A stretch of DNA of 18,328 nt from JBBCJM01 sp037190175 (GTDB taxonomy: Bacteria; Pseudomonadota; Alphaproteobacteria; Rhodobacterales; Rhodobacteraceae), in contig JBBCJM010000183.1 in the NCBI GenBank assembly GCA_037190175.1, positions 1 through 18,328 of the forward strand, in the 5' to 3' direction. Shown here piece by piece: positions 1 through 8,018 of the stretch (the stretch's first letter is position 1; every line of letters begins with the position of its first letter). Below the pieces are notes generated by a model. It saw only the letters and a list, made by a program, of their open reading frames with translations. It had not been told where the DNA came from and did no database searches. Both the position numbers and the translations under genes were made by a program.

Positions 1-1
1 G

Positions 2-613
2 CCCAATGCCGCCGCCCTGGCCGCCGTGGACGGCTGGCGCGGCTGGCCGGCCGGGCGGCTCTTGCTGCTGGGCCCCGCCGGCGCGGGGAAAAGCCATCTG
101 GCCGAGGTCTGGCGGGCCGAGACGGGCGCCGCGCTGGTCCAGGGCGCCGGGCTGACCGTCGATCAGGTGCCGGGGCTGGGCGGCGCGGTGGTGGTGGAGG
201 CGGCCGAGGGCGTGGCGGGCACCCCGGCCGAAACCGCGCTCTTCCACCTGATCAACCTGCTGGCGGCGCAGGACGGCCGGCTCTTGCTGACCGCCCGCGC
301 CCCGGTGCGCAACTGGGGCCTGCGGCTGCCCGACCTTTCCAGCCGGCTGCTGGCCACCGCCGTGGCCCGGATCGACCCGCCCGACGAGGCGCTGCTGGCC
401 GCCGTTCTGGTCAAGCATTTCGCCGACCGGCAGCTCTCCGTCTCGCCCACTGTGATCGGCTGGCTGGTGCCGCGGATGGAGCGCAGCTTCGCCGCCGCCG
501 CCGACCTCGCCGCCCGGCTGGACGCCGCCGCCCTGGCCCGCGGCGGCCCGGTGACCCGCGCGCTGGCCGCCGAGATGCTGGACAGTGCGGGGCGGCCGGG
601 CGAGGATGGCTGA
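2..613 (+). CDS. hdaA: HdaA-like DnaA-related replication regulator (5' truncated)
   Basis: DnaA-related AAA+ protein that, in relatives such as Caulobacter HdaA, helps convert DnaA-ATP to DnaA-ADP at the replisome so that replication does not re-initiate. The frame is open to the window edge, and its first residues (PNAAALAAV, from base 2) match the family's N-terminal part, so the true start lies upstream; the GTG at 26 is internal. The Walker A motif GPAGAGKS is at 71–94. The region expected to be Walker B reads VVVEAAEG (about 188–211) and lacks the usual acidic pair. The last third carries the family pattern around RQLSVSP and RMERSF followed by a helical C-terminus ending in AEMLD. It is shorter than DnaA and has no domain IV DNA-binding helix-turn-helix. 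ppk1 follows after 21 bases, the order usual in Rhodobacteraceae. The family assignment is secure; the biochemical role is inferred from relatives. Confidence 0.85.
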   Translation, partial: PNAAALAAVDGWRGWPAGRLLLLGPAGAGKSHLAEVWRAETGAALVQGAGLTVDQVPGLGGAVVVEAAEGVAGTPAETALFHLINLLAAQDGRLLLTARAPVRNWGLRLPDLSSRLLATAVARIDPPDEALLAAVLVKHFADRQLSVSPTVIGWLVPRMERSFAAAADLAARLDAAALARGGPVTRALAAEMLDSAGRPGEDG

Positions 614-634
614 GAAACCGTCCTCAGTGCGATC

Positions 635-2827
635 ATGACCCGTGCCGATTTCCTGAACTCGCCCTTTCCCGACCCGGTGACGCTGGACCCCGCCGAGACC
701 GCCGGACCCCGCCGCTTCTTCAACCGAGAGTTGAGCTGGCTGGCCTTCAACTGGCGGGTGCTGGACGAGGCCGCCAACCCGGCCGTCCCCCTGCTGGAAC
801 GCCTGCGCTTCCTGTCGATCAGCGCCACCAACCTGGACGAATTCTACACCGTGCGGGTGGCCGGGCTGATGGCGCTGGTGCGCACCAATTCGCCCAGCCT
901 GTCCGAGGACGGCCGCACCCCGGCCGAGCAGCTCGACCTCATCAACGAACAGGCGCGCCGGCTGATGGGCACCCAGCAGAGCGTGTTCAACCGGCTGAAG
1001 AAGGAGATGGAGGCGGCCGGGATCACCATCCTCACCCGCTCGAAGCTGACCAATCGCGACTTGAAGCACCTGGAGGCGCATTTCCTGCACAACGTCTTCC
1101 CGGTGCTGTCGCCGCTGGCCATCGACCCGGCGCACCCCTTCCCCTTCATCCCCAACGCCGGCTTCTGCCTGGCGCTGGAGCTGGAGCGCAGCGCCGACCG
1201 CCGGGGGCTGAAGGCGCTGCTGCCCGTGCCGCAGCAGATCGCGCGCTTCGTGCCGCTGCCCGCGAAGGCCGGCGAGCACCGCTTCCTGCCGCTGGAGGAA
1301 CTGCTGCTCCTGCACATCGGCACGCTCTTCCCCGGCTATGTCGACCGCGGCCACTGCGCCTTCCGCGTGCTGCGCGACAGCGACCTGGAGGTGGAGGACG
1401 AGGCCGAGGATCTGGTGCGCGAATTCGAGACCGCGCTGAAGCGCCGCCGCCGGGGCGAGGTGATCCGGCTGAAGCTCTCGGCCGGCGCGCCCGAAGGGCT
1501 GCGCGCGCTGATCATGGACGAACTGGGCGTGTCGGGCGCCAAGATGGTCGAGGTGCGGGGGCTCCTGGGCATCGCCGACCTCAGGGAACTGGTGCTGCCC
1601 TCGCGCAAGGACCTGCTGTGGCCGCCCTTCACGCCCCGGGTGCCCGAGCGGGTGCAGGACCACGATGGCGACCTGTTCGCCGCGATCCGGCAGAAGGACA
1701 TGCTGCTGCATCACCCCTACGAGACCTTCGACATGGTGATCCGCTTCCTGGAACAGGCGGCGCGGGATCCGAACGTGCTGGCGATCAAGCAGACCTTGTA
1801 CCGCACCTCATGGGACAGCCCGGTGGTCTCGGCGCTGTGCGAGGCCGCCGAGGCCGGCAAGTCGGTCACCGCGCTGGTGGAGCTGAAGGCGCGCTTCGAC
1901 GAGGCGGCGAACATCCGCCAGAGCCGCCGGCTGGAACGGGCCGGGGCGCATGTGGTCTACGGCTTCATGCACCTCAAGACCCATGCGAAGATCTCCACCG
2001 TGGTGCGGCGCGAGGGCGAGGGGCTGGTCACCTATACCCATTACGGCACCGGCAACTACCACCCGATCACCGCGCGGATCTACACCGACCTCAGCTTCTT
2101 CACCTGCGACGCGGCGCTGGGGCGGGACGCGACCAAGGTGTTCAACTATCTCTCCGGCTATGCCCAGCCCGAGGGGCTGGAGAACCTGGCGATCTCGCCC
2201 CTCACGCTGAAGCCGCGGCTCCTGGAACTGATCGCGGCCGAGGCCGAGCACGCCCGCGCCGGGCGGCCGGCCGAGATCTGGGTCAAGGTCAACAGCCTGA
2301 TCGCGCCCGAGGTGATCGACGCGCTCTACGCAGCCTCGCAGGCCGGGGTGCGGATCTCCTGCGTGGTGCGCGGGATCTGCGGGGTGCGGCCGGGGGTGAA
2401 GGGGCTGTCCGAGAACATCCGGGTGAAGTCGGTGGTGGGCCGGTTCCTGGAACATTCCCGCATCGTCTGCTTCGGCAACGGCCACGGCCTGCCCTCGCGC
2501 CGGGCGCGGGTGTTTTTGTCCTCGGCCGACTGGATGGGCCGCAACCTGGGCCGCCGGGTGGAGACGCTGGTCGAGGCGCACAACTTCACGGTCAAGGCGC
2601 AGATCATCAGCCAGATCATGGCGGCGAACCTGGCCGACGAGGCGCAGAGCTGGGTGCTCTCCGCCGACGGCACCTATGCCCGGCCCCCGGCGCCCCCGGA
2701 CGGCAAGCTCTTCAACTGCCACCGCTTCTTCATGGAGAACCCCTCGCTCTCCGGCCGCGGCCGCGCCGGCGCCCGCGACGCCCCCCGCCTGGCCCAGGCC
2801 CGCGACGAGGCCCCGGCGGCGGAGTGA
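635..2827 (+). CDS. ppk1: Polyphosphate kinase 1
   Basis: PPK1 reversibly polymerises the gamma-phosphate of ATP into inorganic polyphosphate. The 730-residue protein has the usual family length and domain order: an N-terminal helical domain starting at FFNRELSWLAFNWRVL, a head domain, and two phospholipase-D-like catalytic domains C1 and C2. The catalytic histidine is H450 in LKTHAKIS, which becomes phosphorylated in this family. The second active-site histidine is H607 in FLEHSRIVCF, inside C2 after RGICGVRPGVKGLSENIRV. The ATG at 635 is chosen because the N-terminus (ADFLNSPFP) and the distance to the conserved block agree with relatives; the ribosome-binding site is weak. It lies 21 bases after hdaA and is probably cotranscribed with it. 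A half copy of an interspersed palindromic element follows the stop codon. Very confident. Confidence 0.97.
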   Translation: MTRADFLNSPFPDPVTLDPAETAGPRRFFNRELSWLAFNWRVLDEAANPAVPLLERLRFLSISATNLDEFYTVRVAGLMALVRTNSPSLSEDGRTPAEQLDLINEQARRLMGTQQSVFNRLKKEMEAAGITILTRSKLTNRDLKHLEAHFLHNVFPVLSPLAIDPAHPFPFIPNAGFCLALELERSADRRGLKALLPVPQQIARFVPLPAKAGEHRFLPLEELLLLHIGTLFPGYVDRGHCAFRVLRDSDLEVEDEAEDLVREFETALKRRRRGEVIRLKLSAGAPEGLRALIMDELGVSGAKMVEVRGLLGIADLRELVLPSRKDLLWPPFTPRVPERVQDHDGDLFAAIRQKDMLLHHPYETFDMVIRFLEQAARDPNVLAIKQTLYRTSWDSPVVSALCEAAEAGKSVTALVELKARFDEAANIRQSRRLERAGAHVVYGFMHLKTHAKISTVVRREGEGLVTYTHYGTGNYHPITARIYTDLSFFTCDAALGRDATKVFNYLSGYAQPEGLENLAISPLTLKPRLLELIAAEAEHARAGRPAEIWVKVNSLIAPEVIDALYAASQAGVRISCVVRGICGVRPGVKGLSENIRVKSVVGRFLEHSRIVCFGNGHGLPSRRARVFLSSADWMGRNLGRRVETLVEAHNFTVKAQIISQIMAANLADEAQSWVLSADGTYARPPAPPDGKLFNCHRFFMENPSLSGRGRAGARDAPRLAQARDEAPAAE

Positions 2828-2854
2828 CCTGCGGAAAGCGCGAGCCGGAACGAA

Positions 2855-2934
2855 GGACGGTTTCAGTCAGACTGTCCCCCCTCCTGCTTTCTTTGGTGTC
2901 TTAAATATCCCGGGGTCCGGGGCAGCGCCCCGGG
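2855..2934 (+). repeat. Half copy of interspersed palindromic element (copy A)
   Basis: This segment contains an imperfect 11+1+11 central palindrome at 2855–2877 (GGACGGTTTCA, g, TCAGACTGTCC), then the shared block CCTGCTTTCTTTGGTG and AAATATCCCGGGGTCCGG. It ends in a hairpin with stem CCGGGGC (2917–2923), loop AGC and stem GCCCCGG (2927–2933). The same blocks occur at 14944–15028 and, inverted, at 8019–8105. The other arm of the full element is missing here. It starts 28 bases after the ppk1 stop, so it may end or attenuate ppk1 transcription before ppx. No T-tract follows the hairpin. Confidence 0.8.
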
Positions 2935-2978
2935 GGTTCCACCAAAGCAACGCCAAAGTAGGAGCGCGCGGGGGGTCC

Positions 2979-3000
2979 AAGGGGGGCGGCAGCCCCCCTT
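2979..3000 (+). terminator. Strong G/C hairpin between ppk1 and ppx
   Basis: There is a perfect 9-bp stem with a 4-base loop: AAGGGGGGC (2979–2987), GGCA, GCCCCCCTT (2992–3000). No run of T follows on the plus strand, so classical intrinsic termination is not assured. It lies 45 bases beyond the half-copy element, so two separate strong hairpins stand between ppk1 and ppx. Possible roles are partial terminator or mRNA-end stabiliser. The rest of 2828–3120 shows no gene I can support. Confidence 0.45.
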
Positions 3001-3120
3001 GCCCGGCCCAACGCCCGCAGGCCGCCAGGCCGAGGGGGGCGGGAGGCCTCCGCTCCCGGGTTGACCGCGACGCTGCAGGGCGGCATGTTCCGCCCGACAT
3101 CGGCAACCGGGGCTTTCGGC

Positions 3121-4692
3121 ATGGACAAGGCGGTCAGGCAGTCCGATGACGAGGGCGCCGAGCATGGCCGGTTCGGGGGCCGGCCGCTGTTCGACGACCC
3201 CTCGGTGCGCGCGCTGCGCCGGGTGGGGGTGGTGGACGTGGGCTCGAACTCCGTGCGCCTGGTGGTCTTCGACGGCGCCGCCCGCAGCCCCGCCTATTTC
3301 TACAACGAGAAGATCATGGCCGGCCTCGGGCAGGGGCTGGCCGAGACCGGCCGGCTCAACCCCCGCGGCCGCGAGCGCGCGCTCTCCGCCTTGCGGCGAT
3401 TCGCGCTGCTGGCCAGGGGGATGGAGGTCGATCCGCTGACCTGCGTGGCCACCGCCGCGGTGCGCGAGGCCGAGGACGGCCCCGCCTTCCAGGCCGAGGT
3501 CGAGGCCGAGACCGGGCTTTCCCTGCGCGTGGTCTCGGGCGACGAGGAGGCGCGGCTTTCCGCGCAGGGGGTGCTGCTGGGCTGGCCCGACGCCGAGGGC
3601 ATCGTCTGCGACATCGGCGGCAACTCGATGGAGCTGGCCCGGGTGGGCGGCGGCCGGGTGGGGCGGCGGGCGACCTCGGCCCTCGGCCCGTTCCGGCTGC
3701 AGCAGGTCGCGGGCGGGGCCACCGCCCGGCGCGCCCATATCCGCGCCACGCTGAAGCGGCTGCGCGAGGACTTCCAGTCGAAGGGCGAGCGGATCTATCT
3801 GGTCGGCGGCTCCTGGCGGGTGATCGCCCGGCTGGACATGGAGCGGCGCAGCTATCCGCTGACCGTGCTGCACGAATACCGCATGACCCCGCGTTCGGTG
3901 ACCGAGACGCTGGACTGGATCGCGGCCAGCGACCTGAACGTGCTGCGCGGCCGCACCGGCACCGGGGCCGAGCGGATGGAGCTGATCCCGCTGGCCGCCG
4001 AGGTGCTGCGCGAGCTGGTCTCGATCTTCAAGCCGAAGGAGATCGACATCTCCGCCTACGGCATCCGCGAGGGGCTGCTCTACGAGGCCATGCCCGAGCG
4101 CCTGCGCGCCCGCGACCCGCTGATCGAGGCGGCGCGGGCGGCCGAGATCGCGCAGGCGCGGATGCCGGGGTTCGGCAAGAAGCTCTTCGCCTTCCTCGAG
4201 CCGCTGTTCCGCGGGGTGAGCGCGCCGCGGCTGCGGCTGATCAAGGCCGCCTGCCTGCTCCATGACACCACCTGGCGCGCGCATCCCGACTATCGCGCCG
4301 AGGTCTGTTTCGACAACGCCACGCGGGCGAACCTCGGCGGGCTCGACCATCCGGGGCGGGTGTTCCTGGGCCTCGCGCTCCTGCACCGCTACAAGAACAG
4401 CCGCGCCGGCACCCGGCTGGAGCCGATCTTCCACCTGGTCTCCGACGAGGGGATCCAGGAGGCCGAGGTGCTGGGCAAGGCCATGCGCTTCGGCGCCATG
4501 TTCTCGACCGCCGATCCCGCGGCGGCGGGGCGGCTGGTCTGGCGGCCGAAGAAGCGCGAGCTGGAGCTGGCGCTGACGCCGCTGGGGCAGGGGCTGTTCG
4601 GCGAGGTGGCGCAGGCGCGGTTCCAGTCGCTGGCGCTGGCCCTGCGGGCGACGACGAAGGTCAGGCAGGTGGGCGGCGATGTGGCGGCTTGA
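3121..4692 (+). CDS. ppx: Exopolyphosphatase / Ppx-GppA family phosphatase
   Basis: This enzyme removes terminal phosphates from polyphosphate; some family members instead hydrolyse pppGpp, and sequence alone does not separate these activities. The 523-residue protein has an ASKHA-fold N-terminal part with VDVGSNSVRL (38–47), ATAAVREA (110–117), SGDEEARLS (139–147) and DIGGNSMELA (164–173), which form the nucleotide/phosphate site. A C-terminal HD-like helical domain follows, with CLLHDTTW and DHPGRVFLGLALLHRY. The ATG at 3121 is preferred over the longer frame beginning with TTG at 3061 because the family begins shortly before GRPLFDD and the upstream bases are repeat-derived G/C-rich DNA. 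It overlaps the next gene by 14 bases, suggesting coupled translation. Pairing with ppk1 supports a polyphosphate role. Confidence 0.93.
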   Translation: MDKAVRQSDDEGAEHGRFGGRPLFDDPSVRALRRVGVVDVGSNSVRLVVFDGAARSPAYFYNEKIMAGLGQGLAETGRLNPRGRERALSALRRFALLARGMEVDPLTCVATAAVREAEDGPAFQAEVEAETGLSLRVVSGDEEARLSAQGVLLGWPDAEGIVCDIGGNSMELARVGGGRVGRRATSALGPFRLQQVAGGATARRAHIRATLKRLREDFQSKGERIYLVGGSWRVIARLDMERRSYPLTVLHEYRMTPRSVTETLDWIAASDLNVLRGRTGTGAERMELIPLAAEVLRELVSIFKPKEIDISAYGIREGLLYEAMPERLRARDPLIEAARAAEIAQARMPGFGKKLFAFLEPLFRGVSAPRLRLIKAACLLHDTTWRAHPDYRAEVCFDNATRANLGGLDHPGRVFLGLALLHRYKNSRAGTRLEPIFHLVSDEGIQEAEVLGKAMRFGAMFSTADPAAAGRLVWRPKKRELELALTPLGQGLFGEVAQARFQSLALALRATTKVRQVGGDVAA

Positions 4693-5287
4693 CCATCTGG
4701 CGGTGACCGCGCGGGATCTGGAGGAAGGCGTGGCCGCGGTGGAGGCCGCGCTGGGCGTGCGGCTGGCGCCCGGCGGCGTGCATCCGCTGATGGCGACCCA
4801 CAACCGCCTGCTGAGGCTGGGCGACGTGTATCTGGAGGTGATCGCCCCCGACCCCGCCCAGGCCACGCCCGAGCACCCCCGCTGGTTCCGCATGGACGAA
4901 CGCCGCGGCCCGCCCCGGCTGACCAACTGGATCGCCGCCTGTGCCGACCTCGACGCCGCGCTTTCCGCGGCACCTCCGGGAGCGGGGGTGGCCACGGCGC
5001 TGACGCGCGGCGAGTTCCGCTGGCGCATCGGCATCCCGCCGGACGGCCGGCTGCCCTTCGGCGACGCCTTCCCGGCGCTGATCGAATGGCAGGGCGCGGC
5101 GCATCCGGCCCGGGCGCTGCCCGACAGCGGCCTGCGCCTGCGCCGGCTGGTCGTCACCCACCCCGAGGCCGCGGCGCTGCGCCGGGCGCTGGCGCCGGTG
5201 GAGGACGAGCGGGTGACGGTGGTCTCCGGCGCCCCGGGTCTGGCGGCCGAGTTCGACACCCCCCACGGCCGGCGGGTGCTGGAATGA
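4679..5287 (+). CDS. Glyoxalase-like (VOC superfamily) domain protein
   Basis: A 202-residue protein that begins WRLDHLAVTARDLEEGV, the start of a vicinal-oxygen-chelate fold in which the histidine (H6) is normally a metal ligand. The block RLLRLGDVYLEVIAPDP is the second strand pair typical of the 'glyoxalase-like' Pfam family (PF13468). A second, more divergent half lies around LRLRRLVVTHPEAAAL. No specific substrate can be read from the sequence; relatives are mostly uncharacterised. Its ATG overlaps the end of ppx by 14 bases, and its TGA overlaps the following ATG (ATGA at 5284–5287), so ppx, this gene and the acetyltransferase are probably one translationally coupled unit. The fold is reliable; the function is unknown. 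Confidence 0.85.
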   Translation: MWRLDHLAVTARDLEEGVAAVEAALGVRLAPGGVHPLMATHNRLLRLGDVYLEVIAPDPAQATPEHPRWFRMDERRGPPRLTNWIAACADLDAALSAAPPGAGVATALTRGEFRWRIGIPPDGRLPFGDAFPALIEWQGAAHPARALPDSGLRLRRLVVTHPEAAALRRALAPVEDERVTVVSGAPGLAAEFDTPHGRRVLE

Positions 5288-5772
5288 TCCGTCCCGTGGC
5301 CGAGGCCGACCTGGAGGCCATCCTCGCCATCTGGAACCCGCTGATCCGCGGCACCGCCGTCACCTTCAACGCCGCCGAGAAGTCGCCTGCCGAGCTGGCC
5401 CGGATGATCGCCGCCCGCCGCGCCGAGGGGCGGGAATTCCTGGTGGCCGGCGCGCCGGGGCAGGTGCTGGGCTTCGCCAGCTACGACCAGTTCCGCGGCG
5501 GCAACGGCTATGCCCGCGCCATGGAGCACACGGTGATCCTGGGCGAGGGCGCGCGGGGCAGGGGCCTCGGCCGCGCGCTGATGGCGGCGGTGGAGGATCA
5601 CGCCCGCGCCGGGGGCGCCGGCACGATGATCGCCGGCATCTCGGCCGAGAACCCCGCCGCCCGCGCCTTCCACGCCGCCATCGGCTATGCCGAGATCGCC
5701 GTCATCCCCCGCGTGGGCTGGAAATTCGGCCGCTGGTTCGATCTGGTGCTGATGCAGAAATTCCTGTCCTGA
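5284..5772 (+). CDS. GNAT N-acetyltransferase, phosphinothricin/MnaT-like
   Basis: A 162-residue single-domain GNAT enzyme that should transfer acetyl from acetyl-CoA to a small amine. It starts MIRPVAEADLEAILAIWN. The acetyl-CoA pyrophosphate loop is GARGRGLGRAL (89–99), preceded by EHTVIL (81–86). The tail VGWKFGRWFDLVLMQ (144–158) is characteristic of the subgroup that includes phosphinothricin acetyltransferase and E. coli MnaT (YncA), which acetylates methionine sulfone/sulfoximine-type amino acids. Physiological substrates are therefore probably amino-acid analogues, but this is inference. The start codon overlaps the upstream stop as ATGA, indicating translational coupling. The gene is full length with no odd features. 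Confidence 0.9.
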   Translation: MIRPVAEADLEAILAIWNPLIRGTAVTFNAAEKSPAELARMIAARRAEGREFLVAGAPGQVLGFASYDQFRGGNGYARAMEHTVILGEGARGRGLGRALMAAVEDHARAGGAGTMIAGISAENPAARAFHAAIGYAEIAVIPRVGWKFGRWFDLVLMQKFLS

Positions 5773-5821
5773 CCGCGGGGCGGCCGCTATCATGCCGCCG
5801 TAACGAAAGGCCCTCCTCCCC

Positions 5822-6520
5822 ATGTCGATCTGGACCCGCATCGCCGAGGCGCTGGCCGCTCTGGGCCGCGGCGACGGGCTTGCCGCGGTGTTCGACCGGC
5901 TGCGGGGGGTGCGGCCGGCCACGCCGGAACGTTCGGTCGCCTTCACCATCGCGGTGATCGCCCTGGGGGCCAAGATGGCCAAGGCCGACGGGCAGGTCTC
6001 GCGCGACGAGGTGATGGCCTTCCGCCGCATCTTCCACGTGGCGCCCGAGGACGAGGCCCATGCCGCCCGCGTCTTCAACCTCGCCCGGCAGGACGTGGCG
6101 GGGTTCGAGGTCTATGCCGAGAAGATCTCCGCGCTGTTTGCCGGCGACGACCGCCAGACCCTGGTCGACGTGCTGGAGGGGCTGTTCGCCGTGGCGGTGG
6201 CGGACGGCGACTATCACCCGGCCGAGGACGCCTTCCTGGCCGAGGTCGCCCGCCGCTTCGGGATGGGCGACCGCTGCTTCCGCGCCCTGCGCGCACGGTT
6301 CGTGGAGGGTGCGCCGCGCGATCCCTATGACGTGCTGGGGGTGCCGCCCGAGGCGCCGCTCGACCAGGTGCGGGCGGCCTGGCGGCAGGCGGTGCGCGAC
6401 AGCCATCCCGACCGGCTGATCGCCCGCGGCGTGCCGGCCGAGGCGGTGCGGCTGGCCGAGGGCCGGCTGATCGCCATCAACGCCGCCTGGGACGAGATCA
6501 ATGCCCGCCGCGCCGCCTGA
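5822..6520 (+). CDS. TerB–DnaJ (DjlA-like) co-chaperone without membrane anchor
   Basis: A 232-residue two-domain protein. Residues about 40–150 form a TerB-like helical domain with two acidic repeats, AKADGQVS (53–60) and AVADGDYHPAE (125–135), the presumed metal-binding signature. Residues about 168–228 form a J domain beginning DPYDVLGV with the diagnostic HPD at 195–197, which stimulates DnaK ATPase. E. coli DjlA has the same TerB plus J arrangement but with an N-terminal transmembrane segment; here the N-terminus (MSIWTRIAEALAALGRGDG) is amphipathic at most, so the protein is probably cytoplasmic. An AAAGG lies 11 bases before the ATG, and a possible -10 element TATCAT is at 5788–5793 without a convincing -35. 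The 3' end overlaps the next gene by 20 bases. Confidence 0.9.
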   Translation: MSIWTRIAEALAALGRGDGLAAVFDRLRGVRPATPERSVAFTIAVIALGAKMAKADGQVSRDEVMAFRRIFHVAPEDEAHAARVFNLARQDVAGFEVYAEKISALFAGDDRQTLVDVLEGLFAVAVADGDYHPAEDAFLAEVARRFGMGDRCFRALRARFVEGAPRDPYDVLGVPPEAPLDQVRAAWRQAVRDSHPDRLIARGVPAEAVRLAEGRLIAINAAWDEINARRAA

Positions 6521-7562
6521 GCTGCCGGCCCGGCTGCGGCTGGCGACCTGGAACGTCGAATGGATGAACGGGCTCTTCAACGACGACGGCTCGCCGCGCG
6601 AGGATGCCGAACCCTCGGCCCGCCACCAGGTCACCCGGGGCGAGCAGCTGGCCGCCATCGCCATCGTGCTGACCGCGCTCGACGCCGACGGGGTGCTGGT
6701 CATCGAGGCGCCCGACACCAACGGCCGCCGCTCCACCGTCAAGGCGCTGGAAAGCTTCGCTGCCCATGCCGGGCTGCGGCAGAGCCGCGCGATCCTCGGC
6801 TATCCCTCGGACAGCGAGCAGGAGATCGCCTTCCTCTGGGATCCCGCCCGGCTGACCGCCCGCCACGATCCGCAAGGCGCGGCGGGCGCGCGCGACGGGA
6901 CCGGGCGGTTCGACGGCGCCTTCCGCTATGACCTCGACGCCGACGCCGACCCCGAGACGATCCGCTGGAACAAGCCGCCCCTGGAGGTGGCTCTGGAGGC
7001 GGGCGGGCTCTCGCTGCGGCTGATCGGGGTCCACGCCAAGTCCAAGGCCCCCTACGGCGGCCGCGACCCCGCCCAGACCCTGCGCATCGCCATCGACAAC
7101 CGCCGCAAGCAGCTGGCGCAATGCCTCTGGCTGCGCCGCCGGGTGGAGGGCCATCTGGCCGCGGGCGAGGCGCTGGTGGTGGCGGGCGACTTCAACGACG
7201 GCCCCGGGCTTGACGAGTTCGAGCGGCTGTTCGGCCGCTCCGGGGTCGAGATCGTGCTGGGCGCCGAGGGGCCGCCCGAGCTGCGGCTGACCGACCCCCA
7301 CGCCGCCATGGCGCTGCAAAGCCGCGTCGCCGCCGGTCCCACCTCCGCCCGCTTCTGGGACCGCACGCACCACCGCTATTTCGGGGCGCTGCTGGATTTC
7401 GTCATGGTCTCGCCCGGGCTGGCCGCGCGGGGCTGCGACTGGCGGATCTGGCATCCCTTCGACGATCCCGCCATCGCCGCGGTCCCGGAACTGCGCGAGG
7501 CGCTGCTGGCGGCCTCGGACCACTTCCCGGTGACGCTCGACATCCCCATATCCGCCCCGTGA
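6501..7562 (+). CDS. Endonuclease/exonuclease/phosphatase (EEP) family protein
   Basis: A 353-residue metal-dependent hydrolase of the EEP (DNase I/AP endonuclease/inositol phosphatase) fold. Catalytic and metal-binding motifs appear in order: ATWNVEW (N18), VLVIEAPD (E69), LIGVHAKSK (H178), VVAGDFNDGP (D230, N232), LLDFVMVS, and the terminal ASDHFPV (D340, H341). All active-site residues look intact, so the enzyme should be active. Substrate (DNA, RNA, phospholipid or other phosphodiester) cannot be decided. No signal peptide is seen, which argues for a cytoplasmic enzyme. The ATG at 6501 lies inside the 3' end of the TerB–DnaJ gene, a 20-base overlap that suggests cotranscription. It stops 17 bases before the next gene's ATG. 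Confidence 0.9.
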   Translation: MPAAPPELPARLRLATWNVEWMNGLFNDDGSPREDAEPSARHQVTRGEQLAAIAIVLTALDADGVLVIEAPDTNGRRSTVKALESFAAHAGLRQSRAILGYPSDSEQEIAFLWDPARLTARHDPQGAAGARDGTGRFDGAFRYDLDADADPETIRWNKPPLEVALEAGGLSLRLIGVHAKSKAPYGGRDPAQTLRIAIDNRRKQLAQCLWLRRRVEGHLAAGEALVVAGDFNDGPGLDEFERLFGRSGVEIVLGAEGPPELRLTDPHAAMALQSRVAAGPTSARFWDRTHHRYFGALLDFVMVSPGLAARGCDWRIWHPFDDPAIAAVPELREALLAASDHFPVTLDIPISAP

Positions 7563-7579
7563 CCCAGAGGGAGGCCCCC

Positions 7580-7948
7580 ATGTCCCCGCGCGCCCTGATC
7601 CTGGCCTTGGCCCTAGCCGTTCCCGCCGCCGCCCAGACCCCGCCGCCTTCCGAGTCCGGGGGGTTCAGCCTGATGGAGGAAGGCGCGAAGCTCCTGCTGC
7701 GCGGGCTTCTGCAGGAGATGGAGCCGGCGCTGGACGAGATGGACCGCGCCCTGCGCGAGCTGGAGCCTTCCTTGCGCGAGATGGGCCCGGCGCTGGGGCA
7801 GCTGGTCGAGCTGATGGGCGACGTGCGCCATTACGAGGCGCCGGAACGGCTGCCGAACGGCGACATCCTGATCCGCCGCAAACCCGACGCCCCGACGCCC
7901 CCGCCCCTGCCGGGCGAGACCCCGGCGCCGGGAGAGATCGACCTCTGA
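7580..7948 (+). CDS. Small secreted protein with tandem amphipathic repeat
   Basis: A 122-residue protein with a clear signal peptide: MSPR, a hydrophobic ALILALALAVPAA, and a probable cleavage near AAA/Q (about residues 17–19). The mature part holds an acidic, helical region with a 14-residue near-repeat, beginning MEPALDEMDRALRE (47–60) and LEPSLREMGPALGQ (61–74), then a proline-rich C-terminus. ATG 7580 is preferred over the in-frame GTG at 7559 because AGAGGGAGG lies 6 bases upstream and the signal peptide begins there. I recall similar small Rhodobacteraceae proteins sometimes labelled 'AAA+ family ATPase', but no ATPase motif is present. It is probably periplasmic; function unknown. It is the last gene before repeat copy B and likely shares a transcript with the EEP gene. 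Confidence 0.75.
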   Translation: MSPRALILALALAVPAAAQTPPPSESGGFSLMEEGAKLLLRGLLQEMEPALDEMDRALRELEPSLREMGPALGQLVELMGDVRHYEAPERLPNGDILIRRKPDAPTPPPLPGETPAPGEIDL

Positions 7949-8018
7949 GCCGCTCCTCGAGCCTGCCGGCTCTCCTCGCTGCGGCGCCGATCCGGGAAGG
8001 GCGCGCGCGGCGCCGACC

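Noticed and set aside
1618..2904. A 428-codon frame overlapping ppk1 on the same strand
   Set aside because: It is out of frame with ppk1, has low-complexity composition and contains no motif; it ends inside the repeat.
2863..6078. A 1071-residue open frame on the minus strand
   Set aside because: It is the antisense shadow of ppx, the VOC and GNAT genes in very G/C-rich DNA. Its translation is low-complexity (P, R, G, H, Q) with no domain, while the plus-strand genes have complete family motifs.
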